Both the position numbers and the translations under genes were made by a program. The notes under the pieces are model-generated. The model saw only the letters and a program-made list of their open reading frames with translations. It was not told the origin of the DNA and searched no databases. 64,000 nucleotides of DNA from Euryarchaeota archaeon UBA62 (GTDB lineage: Archaea > Thermoplasmatota > Poseidoniia > Poseidoniales > Thalassarchaeaceae), in NCBI GenBank assembly GCA_002502095.1, contig DAPJ01000028.1, forward strand, positions 16,605 through 80,604, read 5' to 3'. Below are positions 25,846-34,814 of this stretch, piece by piece. The number at the start of each line of letters is the position of its first letter. Position 1 is the first letter of the stretch.

Positions 25846-25951
25846 GGTGCAAGGAGGGGAAAGATGATGATGAACATTACTGAAAGACATTCAGATTTTC
25901 GAGTACCGCCGGGACTATATCCGAAGAACCTCGCCAAGCAATGGGGAGCGG

Positions 25952-28090
25952 ATGATTGAAACAATGAAATCTGAGGGTCGGAGAAGATATCCCTTTGCAT
26001 TTCCAAGCTTTTTCTCGATCGTATTAATGTCATTACTAGTACTTTCCATCCCAGCTAATGCACAGGAGTACAGAAGTGGCTGGGACATTATTGACAGTGG
26101 CACCACAGAAGACCTCTATGCTGTAGAGTCACAAGGAAGTGAGATTTGGGCATTTGGAGAAAATGGGATAATGATAATGAGTTTAGATGGGGGACTGACT
26201 TGGGAAGTTAGCGAATCTCTAACATCATCTGATTTGACAATATCGAGCTCTGGCTATGGATCGTTCCTAACAGCTAGTAGTGACGGTACAATTTTACTTA
26301 AGTCGGCCAATGATTCAGTATGGTCAGACATTACAAACGACTTCGGAAATGAGGGGATTCATGGTGCCTGCCTTACTGGTGTGTCTGAGTTGGTAATCGT
26401 TGGCGGAAATGGGACCATATGGACTTATGAGATGCAGGAGTGGACCAATCGTTCGGTTTCAGGATGGGATTTGTTAGACGTATCTTTCTTGGATTCAGAA
26501 AGAGGAATTGCTGTCGGAGAACAGGGGACAATTCTATTCTCAGACGATGGCGGAGAATCCTGGGATTACAGAGATGCACCTTCAGAGGCTTCATCTTCAA
26601 GGATCACTGATATAGAGTTCTTCAGTGAAATTAGGGCATATGCTATTACAGACGAGGGAGGAGTCATCAAGTCTTCGAGAGAAATTAACACTGCAGTGGG
26701 ATTTCTCTGGAATATGCAATATTTTGAGTCTGAGGGCAACTCAGATAATCTTGGAGAAAATCTAACATCGATAGAGATAGCAACGACAAATAAATTTCTT
26801 CTTTCTGGCAAAGAGGGATACCTCTCTATGAGTAAAGACGGGGGCAATATAGTCACCAGACAGACCATACCCCTACATAATTCTACATCATTCAATGACA
26901 TAACAATGATGGATAGTTTCAACGGTGTAGCAGTAGGCAGTAATGGATCCTTACTTCTGACGGAGAGATCTGGAGAGGACGAGCAGATTGGTTTTGAGGT
27001 TATGGACTTCTCAGAATTTGGAAACTTTGTAGACTACTCTAAGGGGATGTTGATTGATGGTTTGTTCGCTACAGTTAACATAGTAATGTTCGGAATTTTC
27101 CTCGGATTCTTCCTAGGTGTATCACTCTCAATGATGAAGACATCACCCACTACTTTGAAGGAAATTTCTCAGAAGAGAAGCCTAACAGTTGTAAGGGTCG
27201 CTGGAATCATCTTTACGGTTATTGGAGTATCCCTTCTGAGGCACCTAGTTCCCATAATTAGAAATCTAGGATTGGATGGTTGGGAATATATTTACGCCCC
27301 GATTGGAATCATTAACCCTGATGGAATAACAGGGGATCTACAATTCGAAAACTTCCTATTTCTGATACTAGGAATTAGTCTCTTACTTTTGGGAATACTC
27401 TTCGCTTCGGCGAATGGCGAGTATAAGAAATCCCATTTCAATATCATAGGCAGGGATATTATTTGGAATCCCTGGGGAGTCAGGCCTCTAAATTTCGTTG
27501 CAACTATTTATACAGATATTTTTAGAAATACTCCATTGATTGTACAGTTTTTATTCATACATTTCGGAGTCCAGATAGGTGCGTTAATCGGAGACCCTGG
27601 TGCAGAGATGTTAGAAGATTCAAGTAACTTTATTCTATCATTCTTGAGAGATGATATTCTTTCTAACAGGGCATGTGTTAGTGCTATTTTTGCGTTAGGA
27701 CTGAACTCTGGAGCGTATCAATGTGAGACCATTAGAGGAGCTATCTCGGCTATACCTTCTGGACAGATGGAAGCGGGAAGAAGTATAGGTCTGAATTATA
27801 TGCAGACAATGAGACTTGTAATAATGCCTCAAGCCATTAGGATATGCATTCCTCCGATGGGTAACGAGATGGTAAATCTAGTACTAAACTCGTCACTTGC
27901 CATGGTTATAGGCTATTCCGAGCTTACTCGAAAGGCCAAGCTAATCAACGCTGTGACTTTCCAGGTATTCTGGTCTTATGGAATGGTCTTAGTTTCCTAC
28001 TTTATCGTTACATGGACACTAGCATTATTCCTAAGATACTTGGAGAATAAAACTAGGATTCCTGGACTTGGAATATCCGGAGGAAGCTGA
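25952..28090 (+). CDS. Beta-propeller fused to polar amino acid ABC permease
   Basis: The 712-residue protein begins with a membrane or signal segment (SFFSIVLMSLLVLSIPANA, about residues 19-37). A region of about 300 residues follows with repeated BNR/Ycf48-like motifs (EIWAFGENGIMIMSLDGG, RGIAVGEQGTILFSDDGG, KFLLSGKEGYLSMSKDGG and NGVAVGSNGSLLLTERSG), predicted outside the cell. From about residue 365 it is a HisM/GlnP/AapQ-type permease. KGMLIDGLFATVNIVMFG is the first helix, then comes a long insert with two extra membrane segments, then IYTDIFRNTPLIVQFLF. The cytoplasmic EAA loop is EAGRSIGLNYMQTMRLVIMP. Its ATPase starts one base after the stop. No separate substrate-binding protein lies nearby, so the propeller is the only extracellular domain. 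Confidence 0.88.
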   Translation: MIETMKSEGRRRYPFAFPSFFSIVLMSLLVLSIPANAQEYRSGWDIIDSGTTEDLYAVESQGSEIWAFGENGIMIMSLDGGLTWEVSESLTSSDLTISSSGYGSFLTASSDGTILLKSANDSVWSDITNDFGNEGIHGACLTGVSELVIVGGNGTIWTYEMQEWTNRSVSGWDLLDVSFLDSERGIAVGEQGTILFSDDGGESWDYRDAPSEASSSRITDIEFFSEIRAYAITDEGGVIKSSREINTAVGFLWNMQYFESEGNSDNLGENLTSIEIATTNKFLLSGKEGYLSMSKDGGNIVTRQTIPLHNSTSFNDITMMDSFNGVAVGSNGSLLLTERSGEDEQIGFEVMDFSEFGNFVDYSKGMLIDGLFATVNIVMFGIFLGFFLGVSLSMMKTSPTTLKEISQKRSLTVVRVAGIIFTVIGVSLLRHLVPIIRNLGLDGWEYIYAPIGIINPDGITGDLQFENFLFLILGISLLLLGILFASANGEYKKSHFNIIGRDIIWNPWGVRPLNFVATIYTDIFRNTPLIVQFLFIHFGVQIGALIGDPGAEMLEDSSNFILSFLRDDILSNRACVSAIFALGLNSGAYQCETIRGAISAIPSGQMEAGRSIGLNYMQTMRLVIMPQAIRICIPPMGNEMVNLVLNSSLAMVIGYSELTRKAKLINAVTFQVFWSYGMVLVSYFIVTWTLALFLRYLENKTRIPGLGISGGS

Positions 28091-28831
28091 ATGAGCAATG
28101 TACTAACAATTGTAGATATGCACAAGACATATGCTGGTGGAGTTCATGCAGTACGAGGGGTTTCATTTGATGTTAATCAGGGCGAATCAGTAGCCATAAT
28201 TGGTTCGTCGGGAAGTGGCAAGTCTACGGTATTAAGATGTATTAACAGGCTAATTGAGCCGACTGAGGGAGAAGTAAGACTTCGTGGGAACCTGATTAAT
28301 ACTCCCTCAGCAGATATTAATGATGTAAGATCTAGAATTGGGATGGTCTTCCAGTCATTCGAGCTATTTTCTCACCTTAGAGTCATTGATAATATCACTC
28401 TTGGACTAAGGCATGTTAAGAAAATGAGCAAAAGAGAAGCTGAGGCTGAGGCTCTTGAGGTTCTGGAAAAGGTAGACATGCTAGACAGAAAGGATGCTTT
28501 TCCGGGAAATCTATCTGGAGGGCAGAAGCAACGTGTCGCTATTGCTAGAGCGCTTGCAATGAAGCCTGAAGTAATGTTATTTGATGAGCCCACGAGTGCT
28601 TTGGATCCAGAATTGATTGGCTCGGTTCTGAAAACTATCAGAGGACTGGCCGATGAAGGCATGACAATGATAGTCGTAACACACGAGATAGGCTTCGCTA
28701 GAGACGTGGCAGACAGAGTGATCTACATGGACAAGGGGCTAATAGCGGAATCTGGGAAGTCATCAATCATAGATAATCCAAAAACCGAACGTCTGAAGAG
28801 GTTCTTGTCTTCCATCACAGAGGAAGACTAG
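28091..28831 (+). CDS. Polar amino acid ABC transporter ATP-binding protein
   Basis: The 246-residue GlnQ/HisP-type ATPase drives the permease encoded just upstream. Walker A is GSSGSGKST (residues 38-46), the Q-loop is VFQSFELFSHL, the signature is LSGGQKQRVA (141-150), Walker B is MLFDEPTSALDPE and the switch His198 is in VVTHEIGFA. GGAGG lies seven bases before the ATG. The substrate is most likely a polar amino acid such as glutamate or glutamine. The stop overlaps that of convergent gdhA at a shared CTAG. Confidence 0.93.
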   Translation: MSNVLTIVDMHKTYAGGVHAVRGVSFDVNQGESVAIIGSSGSGKSTVLRCINRLIEPTEGEVRLRGNLINTPSADINDVRSRIGMVFQSFELFSHLRVIDNITLGLRHVKKMSKREAEAEALEVLEKVDMLDRKDAFPGNLSGGQKQRVAIARALAMKPEVMLFDEPTSALDPELIGSVLKTIRGLADEGMTMIVVTHEIGFARDVADRVIYMDKGLIAESGKSSIIDNPKTERLKRFLSSITEED

Positions 28832-30183
28832 ATCATTCCCTGTGAGGTCATAGCTTCTGCGACCTTTAGGAATCCAGCAATATTCGCTCCAGCAACATAG
28901 TTACCAGGCATTCCGAATCTTTCAGCAGTTTCATATGCATTCTTGTGGATATCGACCATTATGGCATCTAGCCTAGAGTCGACCTCTTCACGAGTCCATG
29001 ATAATCTGAGACTGTTCTGACTCATTTCAAGTCCAGAAGTGGCGACTCCCCCCGCGTTAGATGCCTTTCCTGGGGCAAAAAGAATTCCATTCTTGAGGAA
29101 TACTTCGACAGCTTCTGGAGTGCAAGGCATATTCGCCCCTTCTGCAACAGCGATTACCTTGTTTGCGACCAGCATTTCCGCTTCAGAGCCGTTCAGCTCA
29201 TTTTGAGTGGCACAAGGAAGAGCAACGTCAACATTCACCCCCCATAGGCCATTAGGAGTTGGCTCGGGCTCAGAAGGGTTAAACTGGACGCCATCGAAAT
29301 TATCTGCATACTCAGAAATTCTTCCTCTTCGGTTATTCTTTAGATCCATAATCCAATCTAACTTCTCTCGATCGATTCCTGAAGGATCATGAATCCATCC
29401 GCTGGAGTCAGACATTGTAACCGGCTTACCTCCAAGATCGAGAACCTTCTCACAAGCAAACTGCGCTACATTTCCAGAGCCTGAAATTGACACTGTTGCT
29501 CCTTCGAAAGATCTTCCAGTCGTCGCCAGCATCTCACGTGCGAAGTAAACTAATCCATATCCAGTAGCTTCTGGCCTAATTAGGGAGCCTCCGTAAGATC
29601 TTCCCTTTCCGGTTAAAACGCCCGTGAACTCGTTGGCTAGTTTCTTGTACATTCCAAACATGTAACCTATCTCTCGTCCTCCGACACCAATATCTCCAGC
29701 TGGCACATCTAAATCAGCACCGATATGCCTCCATAATTCCATCATAAAGGATTGACAGAATCTCATTACTTCAGAGTCCGACTTACCCTTTGGATTGAAA
29801 TCAGAGCCTCCCTTTCCTCCTCCCATAGGCAATCCAGTAAGGCTATTTTTGAAGACCTGCTCAAAGGCTAAGAATTTCAATATGGACTGATTTACACTTG
29901 GGTGAAACCTAAGGCCACCTTTGTAAGGTCCGATTGAGCTACTCATTTGAATTCTGTACCCCCTGTTTACATTGAGGTTTCCATTATCATCATACCAAGG
30001 GACTCTGAACTGAATAATTCTTTCAGCCTCGACCATCGCCTCTATCACTGGCATATATTCGGGATATTCCTCAATTACTGGAGAAAGGCTCTCGAGAACC
30101 TCTTCTACTGCCTGATGAAACTCAGGTTGGTTCGGGTCTCTTGCAATTACGCTGTCGTATACTGATTTAATTCTGCTATCCAT
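28828..30183 (-). CDS. gdhA: Glutamate dehydrogenase, NADP-type hexameric
   Basis: GdhA interconverts glutamate and 2-oxoglutarate plus ammonia. The 451-residue protein matches the bacterial-like small hexameric class: KGGLRFHPSVN, GLPMGGGKGGSDFNPKGKSD with the active-site Lys, DVPAGDIGVGGREIGYMFG and ATGYGLVYF. A later GSGNVAQFA gives the dinucleotide-binding site and EGANMPCT lies near the end. ATG 30183 has GGTG six bases upstream; GTG 30192 is an alternative. It neighbours the amino acid transporter on the opposite strand, linking uptake with glutamate metabolism. Confidence 0.95.
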   Translation of the reverse strand: MDSRIKSVYDSVIARDPNQPEFHQAVEEVLESLSPVIEEYPEYMPVIEAMVEAERIIQFRVPWYDDNGNLNVNRGYRIQMSSSIGPYKGGLRFHPSVNQSILKFLAFEQVFKNSLTGLPMGGGKGGSDFNPKGKSDSEVMRFCQSFMMELWRHIGADLDVPAGDIGVGGREIGYMFGMYKKLANEFTGVLTGKGRSYGGSLIRPEATGYGLVYFAREMLATTGRSFEGATVSISGSGNVAQFACEKVLDLGGKPVTMSDSSGWIHDPSGIDREKLDWIMDLKNNRRGRISEYADNFDGVQFNPSEPEPTPNGLWGVNVDVALPCATQNELNGSEAEMLVANKVIAVAEGANMPCTPEAVEVFLKNGILFAPGKASNAGGVATSGLEMSQNSLRLSWTREEVDSRLDAIMVDIHKNAYETAERFGMPGNYVAGANIAGFLKVAEAMTSQGMI

Positions 30184-30289
30184 AGCACTCACCGGCGGTT
30201 GAAGATTCCTTTTTTAGGTACCAGCCGCCTTTGCGAGCGGTCTTACCCTTTTGAATCATATCCCAGCAGGGCATGCATGAATGTATCAA

Positions 30290-31606
30290 TTAAGAGAATA
30301 GGATGTTCTCGGATACTTGTGAAACCTTGCCTTCATATCCAGGCAGGGTCATGACATAGAATACGGCCTGACTAACCTGTCTATTTCTGAGTGCCTCAGC
30401 GATTGGAGTGTGTTCCCTCAACCATCTAGTTCTCCCATCATCTCCAATAATTCTAATATCCACCTGAGACATCCTTGGCTCAGCGAGTAAGAGCTTGATA
30501 TTTGGTACGTCTATGGCAACGTAACCAGGTTCCAGTCCAGATCTACTAGCTATCTCGTCTTCAAATTCTCTCCTCTTATTGGAATTAGAAGCAAGTTCTG
30601 CCAGTAAATTGATGTCTTCCTCACTTAGGTCTTGCCTTCTTCTGGATAAACATACTTTCAGCAGTTGTCTATACTTGAGTCTCCTGATCATATCTCTAGC
30701 GAAGTCACCCGCCTCATGCATTACTTGCCAAATCTCTGCATCCACTCTCCTCTGTAAATCAAAAGAGTCGGGAATATTTTCTTCACTTCGCTCTACTGCC
30801 CTCGACAGCATTACCTCTGTAACTCTGGTGACCCGATGGAAATATACTGCACTGTACATCAAACCTCTGGCTACAAGCATTCCTTCTAGCGCTGGGAGGC
30901 CTCCTTCTTCCACTGAGATATCGCCTCCATGTCTTTCTAGGCACATTATTAGCCTTCTATGATCTATTACACCATGCTTTACGCCAGTAAAGTGTGAGTC
31001 CCTAAGTAGGTAGTCAATTTGATCGCAGTCTACAGGGCCATGAATCAGGTGAGCCATGGTCTTGTCGTTTTGAACAAAATTTGTTCTCCCTTCGGACCAA
31101 GAGAGGAGATTTCTCTCTGATCCCCTGGCATCTGGACCTCTGATTAGGCCAGCGACCTCCTTAGGATCTATGCCATGATTCTCAAGAATCTCAGGAACGC
31201 TAATTCTATTCTGAATTGAAGATTCTTCGCCATCCCTCAATACATCATAATCGCCAACAATTATTCCCTCTGTAATTGACATATGGTCTAAACCTCCCCT
31301 CTCATGTAAGATATGCTCCAAAGTATGAGAATATGGTCCATGACCTACATCATGCAGTAGCGCAGCTACGCTAACAGTATCAGTCTCATAACTATCGAGT
31401 CCGATAGACTCTGCCATCATACCAGAAACATGTGATACACCGAGGGAGTGCTCAAAACGGGTATGGTGCGCTCCTGGGAATACTAAATGTGCTAGTCCTA
31501 GTTGTTTGATGTGGCTTAACTTATTCATCTCAGGGGTTTTGAGAAGCTCCTCTCTGACTCCGTCAATCCTGAACTGTCCATGGATTGCGTCATTGATTGT
31601 TTTCAT
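30290..31606 (-). CDS. HD-domain phosphohydrolase (COG1078, SAMHD1-like)
   Basis: The 438-residue protein begins MKTINDAIHGQFRIDG, the expected start of COG1078 dNTP triphosphohydrolase-like proteins. Metal-binding HD motifs are HHTRFEHSLGV (about residues 47-57) and LLHDVGHGPYSHTLEH (84-99). DQIDYLLRDSHFTGVKHG provides the later Asp. The family includes dGTP or dNTP triphosphatases; the substrate here is unproven. Start 31606 is used because the family begins there. A longer frame from 31678 would cross the inverted repeat at 31674. Confidence 0.88.
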   Translation of the reverse strand: MKTINDAIHGQFRIDGVREELLKTPEMNKLSHIKQLGLAHLVFPGAHHTRFEHSLGVSHVSGMMAESIGLDSYETDTVSVAALLHDVGHGPYSHTLEHILHERGGLDHMSITEGIIVGDYDVLRDGEESSIQNRISVPEILENHGIDPKEVAGLIRGPDARGSERNLLSWSEGRTNFVQNDKTMAHLIHGPVDCDQIDYLLRDSHFTGVKHGVIDHRRLIMCLERHGGDISVEEGGLPALEGMLVARGLMYSAVYFHRVTRVTEVMLSRAVERSEENIPDSFDLQRRVDAEIWQVMHEAGDFARDMIRRLKYRQLLKVCLSRRRQDLSEEDINLLAELASNSNKRREFEDEIASRSGLEPGYVAIDVPNIKLLLAEPRMSQVDIRIIGDDGRTRWLREHTPIAEALRNRQVSQAVFYVMTLPGYEGKVSQVSENILFS

Positions 31607-31673
31607 TGCAAGCCCGGTGTATGCGAGAGTGTGCTCCCCATTAATGGAACTGATGTGGTATGTTACAAATAAT

Positions 31674-31688
31674 TGCAATTCAATTGCA
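31674..31688. promoter_or_regulatory. Inverted repeat TGCAATT-C-AATTGCA, candidate operator
   Basis: A perfect 7-base inverted repeat around a single C lies between the divergent HD phosphohydrolase and ribbon-helix-helix regulator starts. Such a site in the shared upstream region of an RHH regulator is a natural candidate for autoregulation. The link is inferred from position. Confidence 0.4.
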
Positions 31689-31748
31689 TTTCATTTGAGA
31701 TACAATTAATACCCCCCTCCCCTTTCGACGGTCTAGAAGGTAGCCAGT

Positions 31749-32117
31749 ATGTCCGGTCACAGCCCAATGGTTTCGCTGAGAATACCCGAAGATCATCTTC
31801 TGGAGCTAGATCAATTAGTAGGGCTGGATGGAATGAGAAATCGTTCCGATGTTATTCGAACGGCGGTTAGAAAATACCTCACTGATGAGCATCACATTAG
31901 TGGAGACAGGGTAGAAGTTAACCTGGGACCAGATCTAAGTTCTAGGATGGAAGATTTCTGTAAGTTGCATGGTGAAAAACCTGACTCAGTTTTGAGGCAG
32001 GCGGCCAGGGAACATATCAGGAACGTTACTCTTGAAGATACTAAGGTTACAGATTTAATTAACTCTAGAATGAATGAACTTAGGGAAAGAAGTAATGATG
32101 ATTCAAACGCTATATGA
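31749..32117 (+). CDS. Tandem ribbon-helix-helix transcription regulator
   Basis: The 122-residue protein has a CopG/NikR-like ribbon-helix-helix at residues 7-45 (MVSLRIPEDHLLELDQL, then MRNRSDVIRTAVRKYL). A second, less obvious copy lies at about 55-93 (VEVNLGPDLSSRMEDF, then KPDSVLRQAAREHIRN). A monomer with two RHH units could act as a self-contained DNA-binding pair. The ATG is preceded by AAGGTAG. Its likely target is the inverted repeat at 31674-31688 upstream of itself and of the HD gene. Confidence 0.82.
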   Translation: MSGHSPMVSLRIPEDHLLELDQLVGLDGMRNRSDVIRTAVRKYLTDEHHISGDRVEVNLGPDLSSRMEDFCKLHGEKPDSVLRQAAREHIRNVTLEDTKVTDLINSRMNELRERSNDDSNAI

Positions 32118-32190
32118 GGTGGCGAGGGAAATGTGTGAGGATGGGATGCACGGAACCACCGCGGGGGGGCCTGATGGCCCCCTCGCACCC
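32118..32190 (+). ncRNA. Candidate structured RNA with alternative folds
   Basis: Immediately after the regulator stop, a GC-rich stretch contains GGTGG (32118-32122) able to pair with CCACC (32156-32160). It is followed directly by an 11-pair hairpin (32161-32186, loop TGAT) whose single G-U pair is a mismatch on the other strand. Alternatively GGTG(G)CGAGGG (32118-32128) can pair with CCCTCGCACC (32180-32189). The two folds exclude each other. No T run follows, so it is not a simple terminator. It could be a regulatory leader of the helicase at 32303, a small RNA or a 3' UTR element. Confidence 0.35.
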
Positions 32191-32302
32191 AAATATAACG
32201 GTCTAAGTGGACTCAGAGATAGGGCCATGAAAGCTCTAGGAAACGGTTTCTAGTAATCAATGTCTACCCAATCTTCTTGGCCGTCCTTTTCACGGTAAAG
32301 GT

Positions 32303-34300
32303 ATGAGTGAGCATGCCGTGCGTAATTCTGGAATATTTTTCGCTCATAAAGTAGCCAGAAAATCTCAGTTCGAGATGATTTCAGATGGAATTGATACTCT
32401 TACCGAGGGAGGATTCCTCCTAGCAGCCGCCCCGACTGGAATCGGAAAAACAGCGGCTGCACTAGCTTCAGCTCTCCAAGCCTCATTTGATAATAATATG
32501 GCTACTGAAAAACCTAAGATTATTTTCATGACGGGGAGGCAGTCTCAACATAGAATCGTAGTCGATACTGTTCGTCAGATTAACTCTAGAATACCAGATG
32601 GGATTCGAAAAATATCACTGGTAGATATTATCGGCAGGGAAGGGATGTGCGAATACGTAGATCGTTCTACTGGAAAATGTAGTTGCGAAGGGGACGTAGT
32701 TGAGGAAACTCGTAAGGCTAGACGCTCAGACCTGAGAAAGAAGTTACTTGAACAGCCTCGACATGTTGACTGGAATGTAAAATATGGCAGATCTAGAAAG
32801 GTTTGCTCTTGGGCCACTGCCAGAATGGCTGCAGGACACGCTGACATTCTTGTATGCGACTACAATCATGTTTTCGTAGAAGGGGTGAGAGAGGCATCCC
32901 TACCTGCGATGGGCATTGAATTGGAAAACTCGATTCTAATTGTAGATGAGGCTCACAACCTACCGGACAGGATTAGGAGTGGATTGGAGAGGAGGGTTAC
33001 CGATGATGTTTTCAGAAGGGCGCTGGATAATATAGAGGAATATAAGGGAAATTTAGAGAAGATTGATTCTGAACTAGACTTACCCGAATCAGGACAGCTT
33101 CGAGATGTGAGGCAACTGGAAATGCAGGTTAAGTCGCTCCAAGCCCCTATGATCAATTGGTTGGAAAAAAAGAAGAAGGAGAACGAGGCAACCAAAGGAG
33201 ATGATATGAGAGTATCTACTCAAGATTTCCTAGATGTATTCTCCAAGGCAACTGAAGGAGTACTTGAGGATGATGAGGGTGACGATATATCTAGAATTTT
33301 GTTGATGGTTAGGCGATTATTCTCAGTGACAATAGACGAGGAAGAAGATTCGGATGACGAGGAGCAGAATGATTGTACCAGAATAGCTGAGATGCTAGAA
33401 ATTTGTATAAGGTTCAGAAACAGTTCCGCTTTGTCTTTGGTATTTGATGAGCTTCTCGATATCCCACGTATTACATGCCACCTTCTTGACCCGAGTGTAG
33501 TGGGAAAATCGGTGTTTGAGAGTTGTCGTGGTTCGATTCTGATGTCTGGGACGCTCTTCCCTCCTATGATGTATTCAGAGATACTAGGTATACCTGCGAA
33601 GAGGACTGTATCTAAGATATATTCATCGGACTTTCCAGTTGAAAATAGGCCGGTGCTAATCGCAAGTGATGTTACTAGTAAGTTCACTGAGCGTGAAAGA
33701 AGTATCCCGATAATAGGGCAACATGTCAGAGCAGTTATTGAGAATACAAATGGGAATGTAGCTATCTTCGCACCCAGCTATTCTATGATGGAAAGAATAC
33801 ATTCAGATTTCGTAAATTTAGGATGGAGTAGTAAAAAAATTCTCAAGGAAGAGCAAAGAATGAGTAAAGGGGGCGTAGAATCTATGATTTCAAAGCTCTA
33901 TGAACAGAAAGAAATGGGAGGAGCTGTAATCTTTGGAGTTCTTAATGGTAAGCTTTCAGAGGGTGTTGACTATTCAGATAACGTCCTGGATTCATTAGTT
34001 TGTATAGGACTTCCACTTCCTCCTCCTAGTTCCAAACAGGATTCATTGATAGATTACTTTACTAAGAAATTTGATAGAAATAGAGCTTGGAAGTATGCCA
34101 GCCTTCAACCTGCCGTTAATAGTGTTCTTCAAGCCCTAGGAAGACCGATAAGGAAGAAGGAAGATAGAGCAATAATTGTATTATTAGAGAGTCGAATATT
34201 AGAGCGCAGGGTGAGTGATTGTATGCCTCCAATGATGAAGATCCAAACCTCAAGTCCCTCCAGAACTGCAGAGAGAGTTAAGGCATTCTTTGAGATCTAG
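32303..34300 (+). CDS. XPD/Rad3-like DNA helicase with Fe-S domain
   Basis: The 665-residue superfamily 2 helicase resembles XPD and DinG. The nucleotide site is AAAPTGIGKTAAAL (residues 41-54) and motif II is VDEAH (214-218). Cys116, Cys126, Cys128 and Cys168 could form the Fe-S cluster between motifs I and II. A KVCSWATARMAAGHADILVC segment matches the fourth-Cys region of archaeal XPD. Motifs V and VI are SEGVDYSDNVLDSLVCIGLP and QALGRPIRKKEDRAII. An acidic insert (EEDSDDEEQND) lies near residue 350. It probably unwinds DNA 5' to 3' in repair. It overlaps the next gene by about eleven bases. Confidence 0.9.
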   Translation: MSEHAVRNSGIFFAHKVARKSQFEMISDGIDTLTEGGFLLAAAPTGIGKTAAALASALQASFDNNMATEKPKIIFMTGRQSQHRIVVDTVRQINSRIPDGIRKISLVDIIGREGMCEYVDRSTGKCSCEGDVVEETRKARRSDLRKKLLEQPRHVDWNVKYGRSRKVCSWATARMAAGHADILVCDYNHVFVEGVREASLPAMGIELENSILIVDEAHNLPDRIRSGLERRVTDDVFRRALDNIEEYKGNLEKIDSELDLPESGQLRDVRQLEMQVKSLQAPMINWLEKKKKENEATKGDDMRVSTQDFLDVFSKATEGVLEDDEGDDISRILLMVRRLFSVTIDEEEDSDDEEQNDCTRIAEMLEICIRFRNSSALSLVFDELLDIPRITCHLLDPSVVGKSVFESCRGSILMSGTLFPPMMYSEILGIPAKRTVSKIYSSDFPVENRPVLIASDVTSKFTERERSIPIIGQHVRAVIENTNGNVAIFAPSYSMMERIHSDFVNLGWSSKKILKEEQRMSKGGVESMISKLYEQKEMGGAVIFGVLNGKLSEGVDYSDNVLDSLVCIGLPLPPPSSKQDSLIDYFTKKFDRNRAWKYASLQPAVNSVLQALGRPIRKKEDRAIIVLLESRILERRVSDCMPPMMKIQTSSPSRTAERVKAFFEI

Positions 34301-34814
34301 TGAGCAATGGGTTCATGCCAGACCGTCTCTTCCGAAGGTCATGGAATGGGTCAAAGTTTCGATAGGGGAAAAGGATAGTGACGTTCCTAAGATGCCTACA
34401 CTTTCAGGATCATACGATGGCTTGGACTCTGATGCCTCGTCCTCGCATCAAAAATTCTTTACAAATATTCCTCACATGACAGAAGTGATTGAAAATCATG
34501 AAAGGTCTACAGGAAAAGTATTGCTTCCCGGGAATGACTCAATGGGCGGTTATGAATCGATTAAATCATTTGAAGAGAGAGTCACTGTAATCGGTGCTGA
34601 GTCTCTGGGGGATGGATTACAGATACCTCTATCTAAATCTGTCAGAGAAGAGGTGCTTCTTCAAGAGGCAACTACTGAATCAGGGCAGTTAATCAGATTG
34701 GTTGCTCCGGAAAAATTTGGAGGCAGGGTAGAGTCATTCAAGCTACCAACTGGAACTACCTTGAATGAGGCTTTCTGGGATGGAGATAGGTTGAAAATCA
34801 CCTTCAACTACTAA
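34290..34814 (+). CDS. Hypothetical protein downstream of the helicase
   Basis: The 174-residue soluble protein is not recognised. Visible segments include PLSKSVREEVLLQEATTE and KLPTGTTLNEAFWDGDRL, suggesting a small alpha/beta domain. The start is uncertain: TTG 34290 overlaps the helicase end, and ATG 34341 is a later option with AAGGT just upstream. Overlap suggests coupling to the helicase. Its TAA overlaps the TAG of the convergent giant surface gene in CTAA. Confidence 0.5.
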   Translation: MRSSEQWVHARPSLPKVMEWVKVSIGEKDSDVPKMPTLSGSYDGLDSDASSSHQKFFTNIPHMTEVIENHERSTGKVLLPGNDSMGGYESIKSFEERVTVIGAESLGDGLQIPLSKSVREEVLLQEATTESGQLIRLVAPEKFGGRVESFKLPTGTTLNEAFWDGDRLKITFNY

